Positions 9,407 to 18,827 of a DNA stretch of 64,000 bases are shown piece by piece (positions within the stretch are counted from its first letter, which is position 1; each line of letters opens with the position of its first letter). A program made the translations under genes and the position numbers. Source of the stretch: Spirochaetales bacterium (GTDB taxonomy: Bacteria; Spirochaetota; Leptospiria; Leptospirales; Leptonemataceae). Below the pieces are notes generated by a model. The model did no database searches. It saw nothing but the letters and a program-made list of their open reading frames with translations, and had not been told where the DNA came from. The stretch is from NCBI GenBank assembly GCA_015075425.1, contig JABTUL010000001.1:2232001-2296000 (forward strand). Direction: 5' to 3'.

Positions 9407-9954
9407 AAGGCAACCTGGTCTGTACAACCCTGCTTTTGCTGGCCCTTTTTTGTAAGGCACCGGAGAGTAACGCCCATTACAAAAAGGCACTCGATAGCAC
9501 GGCAGACGCAGTGCGCCTGACAGGGGCAGCGGAACAGGAAGCACTGAAAAGATTCTACGATTTCTATGCGCGCTTCGCGCCCGACGTCATCGAGAAACGC
9601 TTTGAGGAAGTCTATACGGAGGGAATCTATTTTCGCGACCCCTATCGCGAAGTCCGGGGGATAAAAGAAACTAAGGCCTATTTTTTGCGCACGACAAAAG
9701 CCATAGAGGAATGCACCTTCACCATCGAACGACCTGCCATCCGTGAGGGCGGCAATTACTACTTCCGCTGGACCATGCACCTGACTTTAAAGCGCAACAA
9801 GAATCAGAGAATCGAAATCCCGGGAATGTCCCATGTGCGCTACAACCAGGACGGGAAGATTAGCTTTCATCAAGATTACTGGGATTCTTCCCTGGTGCTG
9901 GAACAGTTTCCGCTGATGGGCCCGGTGATCCGGAAAATTCGGGCCAGTCTGTAA
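9403..9954 (+). CDS. NTF2/SnoaL-like lipoprotein
   Basis: A 183-residue lipoprotein. The ATG at 9403 overlaps the previous stop (ATGA) and gives the signal peptide MKGNLVCTTLLLLALFC with Cys17 as lipidation site; an ATG at 9388 is a less likely alternative. The mature part has the NTF2-like cone-fold pattern: helix LKRFYDFYARFAPDVIEKRFEEVY, then FRDPYREVRGIKETKAYFLRT and strands ending in YFRWTMHLTLK. Such proteins are isomerases, dehydratases or simple ligand binders; no catalytic residues can be assigned here. It was probably made together with the peptide-binding lipoprotein. Confidence 0.7.
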   Translation: MKGNLVCTTLLLLALFCKAPESNAHYKKALDSTADAVRLTGAAEQEALKRFYDFYARFAPDVIEKRFEEVYTEGIYFRDPYREVRGIKETKAYFLRTTKAIEECTFTIERPAIREGGNYYFRWTMHLTLKRNKNQRIEIPGMSHVRYNQDGKISFHQDYWDSSLVLEQFPLMGPVIRKIRASL

Positions 9955-9969
9955 GCTTAATTTAAGACC

Positions 9970-10809
9970 TCACCAGTGCTGAAACCTCAAATGAGGAAAG
10001 TCCCATTCTGGAGTTTCAGCCTTTCCGGCAGTACGAAGTGCGCGAACGCTGTACCAGCCATCTGACCTTCGGGGATTTTGCAGCACATGAAACTCCTGGG
10101 CCGGCATGAAGCTCTGACCAAGGAGCAGATAAGAATCCTCAGCTCCTGTGGCCCGATCCAGAATGATGATGGCGTGTCCGGGGAACCCGCCCTGAATCAG
10201 CACGTCACCGATTTGCCACTCCCCCATGCGATGGGGCAACTCCCGAGCAAGGGAAGCCGTCCCCGCGTAAGTGAAAACGAAATTCAGATAAGCACGCAAG
10301 TTCTTATAGGAAGTATCCCGGGCTGCCTTTCTTTGAAAGCTGAAGCGCTGTCCGCGAAGTACGGGACGCTCACCGGCCTGCCAGCGGCTGAAGGAAACTC
10401 TTTGCCCGTTGGTCATCGTGAAGGCAACCGTACCGCCCCGACCGCTTTGAAAAAGAAACTCCGCGCGCAAGCGCATCAGGGCATCGGCACATTGTTGTAA
10501 GTCCGCTGAACCAACATCCATATCAACAACGCGCCAATGAGCACGCTGGTTGGCCTTGAGCTGTCCATTGTAGAGAAGAACCCGACTGCCGGGAGGCTTC
10601 AAAGGCAGCTGGCGCAGAAAAAGAGCAAAGGGGTCGGCTGTTTGCACCCGGCTTGCACCCCGGGGGAGTGCAAGCGACTGCACACTTTCGCAGTCCTCGG
10701 AGCAGAGCCGAATTTCAGCGCTGGCCGCTGAGGCAGATAAAAAAAGGAGCCACAGCCAGCCTGGCAGGGTTAGTTTTCGCAGAGGATGCTGCGGTCTTTT
10801 AATTCGCAC
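9970..10809 (-). CDS. DUF4846-domain exported protein
   Basis: A 279-residue protein with a GTG start and a signal peptide (GWLWLLFLSASAASA). The C-terminal half carries the family hallmarks IGDVLIQGGFPGHAIIILDRA and LLGQSFMPAQEFHVLQNP, where the Gly-His pair and the Gln/Met loop resemble a papain/NlpC-like active-site neighbourhood (inference). Function is not established. Its 5' end overlaps the upstream MORN lipoprotein gene by 40 bp in another frame, and no ATG is available further in, so the GTG start within the neighbouring gene seems real and implies translational coupling. Confidence 0.75.
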   Translation of the reverse strand: MRIKRPQHPLRKLTLPGWLWLLFLSASAASAEIRLCSEDCESVQSLALPRGASRVQTADPFALFLRQLPLKPPGSRVLLYNGQLKANQRAHWRVVDMDVGSADLQQCADALMRLRAEFLFQSGRGGTVAFTMTNGQRVSFSRWQAGERPVLRGQRFSFQRKAARDTSYKNLRAYLNFVFTYAGTASLARELPHRMGEWQIGDVLIQGGFPGHAIIILDRATGAEDSYLLLGQSFMPAQEFHVLQNPRRSDGWYSVRALRTAGKAETPEWDFPHLRFQHW

Positions 10810-11213
10810 TTACGTGATTGAAACGTTCCCTGCCCTGATGAGCCGCCACCCTGAAAGGTTGCATTGAGTACGGGACCGCCATTGCCAAAGGTGTACGACC
10901 CTGGCCCTTCCATCTGTCCCCCTTTGAATTCGCCCCTGTAAAAATCTCCATTGGCCCAGTGGTACTCACCCTGACCTTCTTTCTGACCGGCGCGGAAACC
11001 ACCCTGGTAGCGATCCTTATTGGCATACTTCATGGCACCCTGGCCTTCGCGCTGTCCTCCTTTGAACTCGCCTTCATAGCGATCCCCATTGGAGTAATTG
11101 TACACGCCCTGACCATCTGCACAGTTTCCGCGGGCACAGCCCATCTTCGAGGCACAGCCCAGCCCGGCAAGGGACCCGACAAGGACCATCGTCCCTAAAA
11201 TTACATATTTCAT
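10770..11213 (-). CDS. MORN-repeat lipoprotein
   Basis: A 147-residue lipoprotein. The ATG at 11213 follows GGGAGAGAA and gives MKYVILGTMVLVGSLAGLGC, with the Cys at residue 20 as lipidation site. The mature protein is made of four MORN-type repeats of about 23 residues (GVYNYSNGDRYEGEFKGGQ, AMKYANKDRYQGGFRAGQ, EYHWANGDFYRGEFKGGQ, and a degenerate SYTFGNGGPVLNATFQGG). MORN repeats form beta-hairpin surfaces that bind lipids or proteins. It precedes and overlaps the DUF4846 gene; the pair faces away from the cytochrome oxidase operon. Confidence 0.8.
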   Translation of the reverse strand: MKYVILGTMVLVGSLAGLGCASKMGCARGNCADGQGVYNYSNGDRYEGEFKGGQREGQGAMKYANKDRYQGGFRAGQKEGQGEYHWANGDFYRGEFKGGQMEGPGSYTFGNGGPVLNATFQGGGSSGQGTFQSRKCELKDRSILCEN

Positions 11214-11275
11214 ATTTCTCTCCCGCATAAAAGCTGCTTGCCTTCTGGTCTACAGTATCGGCCCCCTGCTTATGG

Positions 11276-12079
11276 ATGCTAAAGCTCGCTTCATGCCTGC
11301 TTCTCTACTGTCTGACCGTCGGGACCGCACGGGCAGAAGAAGAACCACCGTCAGCCGCTGGCAAGAAAGAAACGGAGTTACCGGACCGCCAGATAGAAGA
11401 AAAACTCGGACAAAAACTCCCGCCGGAAATTGAACTGAAGGATGAGGAGGGAAAGACCGTGCGTCTGGGAGATTTTCTGGGCAAGAAACCGCTGATCATC
11501 GCCCCGGCCTACTACAGTTGCCCCATGCTCTGCACCCTGGTGTACAATGGCCTGGCCGATGCCGTGCGGGCAAGTTACCAGAATGGCCCGCGGGCCGGTC
11601 GGGACTACACCATTCTATCGATTAGCTTCAACCCCGCCGATTCTGCGGAGCTCGCTGCCCGTAAAGCGGCTGCCTACCACAAAACCCTGCCCGATGACGC
11701 TGCCTCGGGCTGGCACTTTTTTACCGGGAACCAGGGACCGGCAGAACTGTTCCGCCTCTCCGGCTATTCCTACAGGAAAGAAGGAGACGAATACATCCAC
11801 CAGGCGGCGCTTATTCTTCTCTCACCAGATGGACGGATCATGCGCTATCTGTATGGAGTAGAATTCCCAGCACAGGACTTTACCTTTGGACTGATGGAAG
11901 CATCTGACGGGCGCATTGGCTCGACAGCACAAAAAATTCTCCTCTCCTGTTTTCGTTACGATTCTCTTCAGGGGAAGTACGCGCCGTATGCCTTTGGTTT
12001 TATCCGTCTGGGAAGTATCTTTGTGTTCATCTGCCTGGTTGGTTTGATTATTTTTCTCCGGCTGCAGAAAAGAAGTTGA
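11276..12079 (+). CDS. SCO/SenC copper chaperone for cytochrome c oxidase
   Basis: A 267-residue SCO-family thioredoxin-fold protein with an N-terminal signal peptide and a C-terminal membrane helix (FIRLGSIFVFICLVGLIIFL). The copper site is complete: Cys82 and Cys86 in CPMLC plus His175 in EYIHQ. SCO proteins load the CuA centre of oxidase subunit II or keep its cysteines reduced. It directly precedes coxB, coxA, coxC and coxD and is best read as the first gene of that operon. C-terminal rather than N-terminal anchoring is a recurring variant of the family. Confidence 0.9.
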   Translation: MLKLASCLLLYCLTVGTARAEEEPPSAAGKKETELPDRQIEEKLGQKLPPEIELKDEEGKTVRLGDFLGKKPLIIAPAYYSCPMLCTLVYNGLADAVRASYQNGPRAGRDYTILSISFNPADSAELAARKAAAYHKTLPDDAASGWHFFTGNQGPAELFRLSGYSYRKEGDEYIHQAALILLSPDGRIMRYLYGVEFPAQDFTFGLMEASDGRIGSTAQKILLSCFRYDSLQGKYAPYAFGFIRLGSIFVFICLVGLIIFLRLQKRS

Positions 12080-12112
12080 GTGTAAGGGAACGCGCCCGAC
12101 GCTGGCTCTGAC

Positions 12113-13054
12113 ATGTATATCGAACGCGCGGCTGTTAATGCCACTTACATAGACTTTGTCATGAACTTCGTCCACTTCTGGTCGATCGTGCCCTTCCTGA
12201 TCGTCAATGCCGTTTTGATATACTTCATCATACGTTACCGTCGCAGATCGGCAGAGGACAGGACCTCAAAGATTGCCCACAACACCCGCATTGAAATCCT
12301 GTGGTCTGTTATTCCTTCTATAGTGTTTATTGTCATGTTCGCTCTGGGCGCGCATAGCTTCTACTCCATGCGGGCAGCGCCGGCAGACGCGGTGGAAATC
12401 CATGTGACGGCCTCCAAATGGCGCTGGGAATTTGCCTACCCTGCCCGCGCTACCGGCCTTGCCAAATCAGTTCAGAACGATAAAGTGCTGCTTCTTCCGG
12501 ACAAGAAGCCCATCAAGCTGATTCTAAAATCCAAAGACGTGATCCACAGCTTTTTTGTACCGGCCTTCCGGGTTAAAGAAGATGTAGTTCCCAATATGTT
12601 TACTTACGTTTACTTTACCCCTGATACCAGCATGGCGGACACAAATGAATTTGACATTTTCTGTACAGAGTTCTGTGGACTTGATCATTCTTACATGGTG
12701 GCCCGGGTCCGGGTTCTGCCGGAGAATGAGTGGAAAGCAGAATTGCAGAAGCTTGAAGCTGCAGCCGGAGAGGTCAGCGTAGCTGCCGGAAAGGCGATCT
12801 TTGACAGCAATTGCGTTGCCTGCCATTCTCTGGACGGCAGCCGCAAAGTAGGACCAACATTCAAGGGACTCTTTAATGCAGAGCGCAAATTTATGGATGG
12901 CAGCACAGCCGTTGCTGATGAAAATTACATTATTGAATCCATGAAAGAACCCAACAAAAAAGTGGTAGAAGGCTTCCCGCCAGCCATGCCTGCTCAGACC
13001 TACAGTGATGCGCAGTTGCGATCCGTTCTGGAATACATAAAGGAAATCAAGTAA
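12113..13054 (+). CDS. coxB: cytochrome c oxidase subunit II with fused cytochrome c (caa3 type)
   Basis: A 313-residue subunit II. Two membrane helices (about 17-40 and 60-83) are followed by the periplasmic CuA domain with ligands His145, Cys184, Cys188, His192 and Met195 ([12 protein letters not shown]). A C-terminal cytochrome c domain has CVACH (Cys234, Cys237, His238) and a likely distal methionine in FPPAMPAQ. The fusion marks a caa3-type aa3 oxidase that accepts electrons through its own haem c. The ATG has no strong Shine-Dalgarno; the start is chosen because it leaves a short N-terminus before the first helix. Gene order sco-coxB-A-C-D is standard. Confidence 0.95.
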   Translation: MYIERAAVNATYIDFVMNFVHFWSIVPFLIVNAVLIYFIIRYRRRSAEDRTSKIAHNTRIEILWSVIPSIVFIVMFALGAHSFYSMRAAPADAVEIHVTASKWRWEFAYPARATGLAKSVQNDKVLLLPDKKPIKLILKSKDVIHSFFVPAFRVKEDVVPNMFTYVYFTPDTSMADTNEFDIFCTEFCGLDHSYMVARVRVLPENEWKAELQKLEAAAGEVSVAAGKAIFDSNCVACHSLDGSRKVGPTFKGLFNAERKFMDGSTAVADENYIIESMKEPNKKVVEGFPPAMPAQTYSDAQLRSVLEYIKEIK

Positions 13055-13064
13055 GGTACGACTC

Positions 13065-14678
13065 ATGGGACATGCAGCTACAGGCCTGAATTATTTGCAG
13101 ACCGGTCGGTCCATCTGGGGCTGGCTGACTACCACAGACCACAAGAAGATCGGTATCATGTACCTGTTTTCCATCATGGTCATGTTTATTCTTGCCGGCG
13201 CCATGGCCATGCTGGTTCGCACGGAGCTCATCGCGCCCGGTGCCACCATCATGACCCAGCAGACTTACAACGTGATCTTCACTTTGCACGGCGCGATTAT
13301 GGTTTTCCTTTTTATTGTCCCCGGCATTCCGGCTACTCTCGGGAATTTCATTTTACCGCTCATGATTGGTGCCAAGGATGTGGCTTTCCCGCGCATCAAT
13401 CTTGCATCTTATTACGTCTGGTTCATTGGCGCCCTTCTGGCTGTTGTCTCCCTCCTCTCACCGGTTGACACAGGCTGGACTTTCTACGCTCCCTACTCCT
13501 TGCAGAGCGCGAGTTCTGTAATCATGATCACAGCGGGCGTTTTCATCATGGGCTTTGCTTCCATTATGACCGGCTTTAATTTCATCGTTACCATCCACCG
13601 TATGCGTGCTAAGGGAATGGACTGGAACAAGCTGCCGCTTATGGTCTGGGCTCTATACGCTACATCGGTTATCCAGGTGCTGGCCACGCCCATTGTGGGA
13701 ATGACACTTGTCCTTTTGATCATGGAACGCTGGCTGAATGTGGGTATTTTTGATCCCGCACTTGGTGGGGATCCCATTCTCTTTGAGCAATTCTTCTGGT
13801 TTTATTCGCATCCGGTGGTCTACATTATGATTCTGCCGGCTTTTGGCGTGATCAGTGAGATCATTCCGGTCTTTTCACGCCGGCCTATCTTTGGTTACAA
13901 AGCCATCGCCTATTCCAGCCTGGCCATTGCCCTGGTCAGTTTTATTGTCTACGGCCACCATCTCTTTGTCAGCGGCATGTCCGACTGGGCCCGCTATATC
14001 TTTTCTTTTCTCACCTTTTTCGTGGCTGTCCCCACGGCCATCAAGCTTTTCAACTGGATTGCGACACTCTGGCGCGGATCCATTGAGTTCACCACGCCCA
14101 TGCTCTATGCTCTGGGATTTCTCTTTCTCTTTTCCATCGCCGGGCTCACGGGACTTCACCTGGCAACTCTGGGCACGGACGTTTTTCTCCATGACACCTA
14201 CTTCGTTGTGGCCCATTTTCACTACACCATGCAGGGAGGGACGGTTGTTGCTCTGATTGCCGGCCTGTATTTCTGGTTTCCCAAAATGACCGGTCGGATG
14301 TACAATGAAAAAATTGGCCGCATTGGCTGGGCCTTGCTTTTTATTGGATTTAATGTAACTTTTTTTCCTCAGTTTTTTCTGGGCCTGGAAGGTATGCCCC
14401 GCCGCTACTTCGACTATCTGCCTCGCTTTCATACGTGGCATTTCATTTCCACAATGGGAGCCTGGCTTAATGGCCTTTCTTATCTTATGATCCTGGGCAG
14501 CCTCCTGTATTCGGCCTTCCGCGGCGCAAAAGCGCCGGCCAATCCCTACAATGCACTGTCGCTGGAATGGCAAACGAGTTCACCGCCACCCACTACCAAT
14601 TTCGATACTCCGCCCGAACTGAAAGGCGATATCTACGATTACGGGACAACCGATGACCATGATAAGGAGGCTGCGTGA
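13065..14678 (+). CDS. coxA: cytochrome c oxidase subunit I
   Basis: A 537-residue haem-copper oxidase subunit I with 12 membrane helices. Haem a and a3/CuB ligands are visible: TLHGAIMVF (low-spin haem His), [11 protein letters not shown] (CuB His with the H-x3-Y cross-linked tyrosine), [10 protein letters not shown] (two CuB His) and [14 protein letters not shown] (haem a3 and haem a His). The H-P-V-V-Y motif places it among A-type oxidases. AAGG lies upstream of the ATG. Its stop overlaps the ATG of coxC by 4 bp. Confidence 0.96.
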   Translation: MGHAATGLNYLQTGRSIWGWLTTTDHKKIGIMYLFSIMVMFILAGAMAMLVRTELIAPGATIMTQQTYNVIFTLHGAIMVFLFIVPGIPATLGNFILPLMIGAKDVAFPRINLASYYVWFIGALLAVVSLLSPVDTGWTFYAPYSLQSASSVIMITAGVFIMGFASIMTGFNFIVTIHRMRAKGMDWNKLPLMVWALYATSVIQVLATPIVGMTLVLLIMERWLNVGIFDPALGGDPILFEQFFWFYSHPVVYIMILPAFGVISEIIPVFSRRPIFGYKAIAYSSLAIALVSFIVYGHHLFVSGMSDWARYIFSFLTFFVAVPTAIKLFNWIATLWRGSIEFTTPMLYALGFLFLFSIAGLTGLHLATLGTDVFLHDTYFVVAHFHYTMQGGTVVALIAGLYFWFPKMTGRMYNEKIGRIGWALLFIGFNVTFFPQFFLGLEGMPRRYFDYLPRFHTWHFISTMGAWLNGLSYLMILGSLLYSAFRGAKAPANPYNALSLEWQTSSPPPTTNFDTPPELKGDIYDYGTTDDHDKEAA

Positions 14679-15352
14679 TGGAAGGCACCCTGCGCGACCG
14701 TCATCCGGTCCATGAAGAACTGGGCGGCTACGAAGGCTCCAAACTGGCGATGTGGCTCTTTCTGGCCACGGAACTCCTGCTTTTTGGTGTACTTTTTGCC
14801 GCCTTTGCGATCTTCCACGGAATGTACGCTGCTGAATTCAAACTGGCTCACAATACTCTCGATAAAATGATGGGTGGCATCAATACCATCGTCCTCATCT
14901 GCAGCTCCCTCTCTGTGGCCCTGGCTCTGGATGCCGTCCAAAGAGGGAAACGCAGCCGGGCCAACTGGCTTCTTTTGCTTACCATTCTGCTGGCCGGCGT
15001 GTTTCTGGTTGTGAAATACTTTGAATACACCGGAAAGTTTGCTCACGGAATTTTTCCTGGCCGTGCCGATCAAATCGTCATTGATGCTAAGAATCACATC
15101 TACGGACCGGTTCCTGTCGGGATGCAGCAGGCGGGTATCAATGTTTTCTTTAGTTTTTATTTTCTGATGACCGGAGTTCACGGCCTGCATGTCATCATTG
15201 GAATGACCGTGCTCGGTATTGTCCTGTATAAGAATATGAACGGCCGCTATTCCCACTGGTACTATACACCCGTGGAAAATGGCGCACTGTACTGGCACCT
15301 GGTGGACCTTATCTGGATCTACCTTTTTCCGCTATTCTATCTGGTAAGCTAA
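14675..15352 (+). CDS. coxC: cytochrome c oxidase subunit III
   Basis: A 225-residue membrane protein with about five to six helices and subunit III signatures: [21 protein letters not shown] at the N terminus, [17 protein letters not shown], and [22 protein letters not shown] at the C terminus. It stabilises subunit I in the A-type oxidase. The start overlaps coxA (ATGA) behind an AAGGAGG site inside coxA. A 10-bp gap with AAGGAGA leads into coxD. Confidence 0.94.
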   Translation: MMEGTLRDRHPVHEELGGYEGSKLAMWLFLATELLLFGVLFAAFAIFHGMYAAEFKLAHNTLDKMMGGINTIVLICSSLSVALALDAVQRGKRSRANWLLLLTILLAGVFLVVKYFEYTGKFAHGIFPGRADQIVIDAKNHIYGPVPVGMQQAGINVFFSFYFLMTGVHGLHVIIGMTVLGIVLYKNMNGRYSHWYYTPVENGALYWHLVDLIWIYLFPLFYLVS

Positions 15353-15362
15353 GGAGACATCG

Positions 15363-15689
15363 ATGCACATCCCTGACCAAGAAAGTCGCGGCCATATCTC
15401 ACCACTGAAAACCTACCTGACCGTCTGGGTGGCCCTCTTGATCCTCACCGGCATCACCTACGGCGCTTCCTACGTGAACTGGGGCGGTACACTGATGAAT
15501 GTTATTGTGGCCGTCATTATTGCGACAGTCAAGGCAGCCCTTGTGCTTCTGTATTTCATGCATATGAAACATGAAAGCAGGCTCGTATGGGGCTATGGAA
15601 TCGTCTATCCTCTGCTGCTCTTCGCTTTACTTCTCGGGTTTTCATCCATTGACGTTTTTTTACGCGTCATTCCGACTGTAACACCATAA
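15363..15689 (+). CDS. coxD: cytochrome c oxidase subunit IV family protein
   Basis: A 108-residue protein with three hydrophobic helices. It has the prokaryotic subunit IV signature: TYLTVWVALLILTGITYGASY in helix one, an ATVKAALVLLYFMHMKHESRLVWG segment, and a final helix LLLFALLLGFSSIDV. It is the last gene of the sco-cox operon. The closing gap (15690-15764) shows no strong terminator. Confidence 0.88.
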   Translation: MHIPDQESRGHISPLKTYLTVWVALLILTGITYGASYVNWGGTLMNVIVAVIIATVKAALVLLYFMHMKHESRLVWGYGIVYPLLLFALLLGFSSIDVFLRVIPTVTP

Positions 15690-15764
15690 CCTTACCGGGT
15701 TACCGCCGACTATGAGGCCTGCCAGGACCGGAAAAATTTCGAAAAATAACGTCTGAGATTAGCG

Positions 15765-17378
15765 ATGTGGCGGCTAAAGCCCAGAATCCTTGGATTTGCC
15801 CTCTGGGCTCTCCCGTGGACGGAGGGGGAAGCCAATACGGCCCTCCTTCTTGAGGAAAGCACGTCCATCCTCCATGTTTCGTCCCGGGTACAACTCATCC
15901 ACAGCGATGCTCACAGTCCTGGTGTTGTGGCGCTCCAGAACGGCTGGACACAGAACAAAACTGACTACATCAATGAGGGATTTTCGAGAGGAGCCCTCTG
16001 GCTTAGAATGGAGATTCACAACCACTCAGAGAATGTACGCTGGTATTTAACGGTCAGAAACAATCGGCTGGATACTGTGGATTTTTTCCTGCTTACTAAC
16101 GCAGCAGTGCAAACTTCGACCGGGGGCGATCACACATACTTATCCGGAGCGGCTGCCTATCCAGTCTTTCCGTTTCGCCTCAGTACCGGCGAATCCGCAC
16201 AGATCTATCTGCGCATTGAGTCCACTTCGCATCTTTCATTCCCGCTCCGTATCTACAGCGCGGAGGCTTTTGGTGCAGAAAGCAATCTAACTTTGCTGTT
16301 CCATGTTCTTTTTCTTCTGGGTTTTGCCGTTTTTTTGATTTTTCATCTCTGGTTTAATCCAGCCTTTGAAGCAGATCTAAAATGGTTCTTTGGCGGTCTT
16401 GTGACATGTTCTCTTTTCTATGTTCTACTTACTGAAGGAGAAGGGAATCGCTGGCTCTGGCCTGATTCTATCTTTCTAAAGAACCAAACGCCTCCAGTCC
16501 TGATTCTCCTTGCGGAATTCTTTCTTTTGCGTTTTGTGACCGGCTATCTGCGACTGGAAGCCCTGCTACCTATGGCGGCGCGATTCTTCAACGGCCTTTC
16601 CTGGCTCTTCATCCTTCTGATTCTCCTGTACCTGCTGCCCGATCCTCTGGCAGCAGACAGAGCGCTGCTCGGCCAGGCACTGGCCGCTATGGTCGCTATC
16701 GTCTATGTGCTTATTGTCACCGTCATCCTCCTTGTCAGGAAACGACAGATCTGGGTCCGCTATCTTTTGGCCTGCTGGGCTTTGACCGGACTTGCCGGGG
16801 GAGTTCAGGCGCTGGTCTATCTGGGGGTTTTTCCCGCCCATTTTCTTACGGTCAATGGACCGCTGCTTGCCTTCCCCGCAGACGTTGTTCTGCTAACTGT
16901 ATCCTTCCTCTACCGGCACCATGCTCTGCGTCGCGAGCAACAGGCGCTGGAGGAGAAGATCAACAGCCTGCACTCCTTGAAGAAGAAAACCAGAGCGAAT
17001 GCAAGCCGGCTGAGCAACCTCGATCCGTCCTGGCTTGGACCGCGTATTCTCGCAGCCTTTGAAGCAGAAAAGATGCACCTGGATGAAAATTTTGGCGTCA
17101 GTGACCTGGCCCGATATGTCGGCGTTCGCCCCGACCAGATCTCCGCTTTTATCAGCAAGGAGCTGGCGAGCAGCTTTCCAGAGCTGGTGAATCGCTACAG
17201 AGTAGCTACTGCCAGACAGATGCTCCTCGAGCGCGATGACCTCAACATTCTGCAAATAGCGTTTGAATGTGGCTTCGGGTCCAAAGCCACATTCAATCGG
17301 GTTTTCAAATCACAGAGCGGACAAACCCCGGCAGAATTTCGCAGCCAGACCCGGAATACGCAAAGCGCCATAACCTGA
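15765..17378 (+). CDS. 7TM sensor fused to AraC-type DNA-binding domain
   Basis: A 537-residue one-component membrane regulator. Residues ~20-165 are an extracytoplasmic beta-domain of the 7TMR-DISMED2 type (SRGALWLRMEIHNHSE, LRIESTSHLSFPLRIYSAEAF). Seven hydrophobic helices follow between about 175 and 385, then a coiled-coil linker (REQQALEEKINSLHSLKKKTR) and a C-terminal AraC domain with two helix-turn-helices (FGVSDLARYVGVRPDQISAF; NILQIAFECGFGSKATFNRVFK, SGQTPAEFR). It probably senses an envelope ligand and regulates transcription directly. Its position 75 bp after coxD makes the oxidase operon a possible target, but the sequence does not show this. Confidence 0.88.
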   Translation: MWRLKPRILGFALWALPWTEGEANTALLLEESTSILHVSSRVQLIHSDAHSPGVVALQNGWTQNKTDYINEGFSRGALWLRMEIHNHSENVRWYLTVRNNRLDTVDFFLLTNAAVQTSTGGDHTYLSGAAAYPVFPFRLSTGESAQIYLRIESTSHLSFPLRIYSAEAFGAESNLTLLFHVLFLLGFAVFLIFHLWFNPAFEADLKWFFGGLVTCSLFYVLLTEGEGNRWLWPDSIFLKNQTPPVLILLAEFFLLRFVTGYLRLEALLPMAARFFNGLSWLFILLILLYLLPDPLAADRALLGQALAAMVAIVYVLIVTVILLVRKRQIWVRYLLACWALTGLAGGVQALVYLGVFPAHFLTVNGPLLAFPADVVLLTVSFLYRHHALRREQQALEEKINSLHSLKKKTRANASRLSNLDPSWLGPRILAAFEAEKMHLDENFGVSDLARYVGVRPDQISAFISKELASSFPELVNRYRVATARQMLLERDDLNILQIAFECGFGSKATFNRVFKSQSGQTPAEFRSQTRNTQSAIT

Positions 17379-17462
17379 AGGAAACGACTCTTCATAGAAA
17401 ATTCAGGTCTCATTTCCTGATCTGAGGCGACAGGGTGCGAAAAACGCGATAGCCTTTGAGCT

Positions 17463-18746
17463 ATGAATCTGACAAACACACGCACCACGGTGCATCCAAT
17501 GCCAGCGCGCCAAGCCCGGGCGCGCATTGCCCTTACCGGGAAAGCCAGACAGGCTTCCCTCACGTTAGTTGCCATCTGCACCCTGGCCCTCTTTGCTGCC
17601 TGCGGCCAGAGTCGAGATTCCGAGTACTGCGGTGAACTCACCCTTCCGGGGCAATATCAGACCTGCGAGAAGAACCGGGAGAAGAGGCGAACCACGGCAG
17701 CCCTGGCTTTAGTGGCAGCCTCCGGCTCGGGCTCAAGCGGATCCAGTGCGCCATCCATCTATGCAGTGGGCTATGCCAAAAACTCTTCCAGCGTCCAGGT
17801 TCCGGGCTACTGGAAGGACGGGGTCTTTACCTCTCTTTCTGTGCTGGATGCAACGCGAATCTCTGACGCACACGGAATTGCCGTCGTCGGAGGATCGGTC
17901 TACGTCGCTGGCTATAGCACCAATACGTCGAACGTTAGAGTCGCTGGCTACTGGAAGGACGGTAGCTGGGTAGCTCTCGATCCTGTAAGCGCATCAACGA
18001 ACTCAGCTGCGGAGGCGATCGTAGTATCGGGCAGCAATGTCTACGTGGGTGGCTACAGTCGCACCGCCGGCGGAATCGAGCAGCCGGTATACTGGCTGAA
18101 CGGAACAAGGACCAATCTCACTCCTGTAGATACTGGAACGCATTCAGGTGTCAGCAGCATCCTTTTGTCTGGATCGGATGTTTATACCGCCGGATACAGC
18201 AGGGACACGGCCGGTGGCGGCAACGAACAAATCCCATCCTACTGGATCGGCACGAACCGCACAGCCTTAAGTCAACCGGTGGTGGATCGTGATGGCCTGG
18301 TCCTGACACTCATCCAGAGTGGTGGAAGTACCTACGCCGGTGGCTGGAACCGCAAAGCGGACAATGTTCAACTGGCAGCCTACTGGAAGGATGGCACTCG
18401 CACCGACCTGAATGGCCCTGACAGTACCAGGGCCTCCGTTGTCTGGTCCATCGCAGTCTCCGGTTCGGATGTGTACGCGGGCGGAGCCGGAACGAATACG
18501 TCGAATGTCACGGTGCCCGGATACTGGCTGAATGGCACCTGGAGTGGCCTGACACCGCTTGATTCCTCCAGAGCAGCCGTTGTTCATTCGATCGCCTTAT
18601 CGGGAAGCGACGTGTACGCAGGAGGTTTCAGCAGGAACACAAGCGATGTCAGTGTTGCCGGATACTGGAAGAACGGGACCTGGACGGCCCTGCCCGGCCT
18701 GCAAACGGACCGCGATGCTGAGGTTCGCGAAATCTTGATTCAGTAG
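17463..18746 (+). CDS. lipoprotein with seven propeller-like repeats
   Basis: A 427-residue probable lipoprotein. The N-terminus is long and arginine-rich, then a hydrophobic stretch ends in LALFAAC. After a low-complexity linker, seven consecutive repeats of about 47 residues fill the rest. Each has the frame VYxAGYSxNTSxVxVxGYWKxGxW, a threonine/leucine segment, and a closing hydrophobic strand ending in SGSD. Seven such units suggest a seven-bladed beta-propeller (inference). Ligand and function are unknown. A perfect hairpin follows the stop. A start further in would still leave the lipobox, so the exact start is uncertain. Confidence 0.75.
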   Translation: MNLTNTRTTVHPMPARQARARIALTGKARQASLTLVAICTLALFAACGQSRDSEYCGELTLPGQYQTCEKNREKRRTTAALALVAASGSGSSGSSAPSIYAVGYAKNSSSVQVPGYWKDGVFTSLSVLDATRISDAHGIAVVGGSVYVAGYSTNTSNVRVAGYWKDGSWVALDPVSASTNSAAEAIVVSGSNVYVGGYSRTAGGIEQPVYWLNGTRTNLTPVDTGTHSGVSSILLSGSDVYTAGYSRDTAGGGNEQIPSYWIGTNRTALSQPVVDRDGLVLTLIQSGGSTYAGGWNRKADNVQLAAYWKDGTRTDLNGPDSTRASVVWSIAVSGSDVYAGGAGTNTSNVTVPGYWLNGTWSGLTPLDSSRAAVVHSIALSGSDVYAGGFSRNTSDVSVAGYWKNGTWTALPGLQTDRDAEVREILIQ

Positions 18747-18752
18747 AATTGC

Positions 18753-18781
18753 AGCTCTGGTGAGCGTTGCTCACCAGAGCT
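18753..18781. terminator. perfect 13-bp hairpin between convergent genes
   Basis: AGCTCTGGTGAGC (18753-18765) and its exact complement (18769-18781) around a GTT loop. It lies between the ends of the propeller lipoprotein gene and the convergent acyl-CoA dehydrogenase gene. There is no T-run on either side, so if it ends transcription it does so without a classical U-tract. Confidence 0.55.
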
Positions 18782-18827
18782 CACGGTCGCGGGTCGCGGG
18801 TCCGCACGAAATCAGAATATGCATCTC

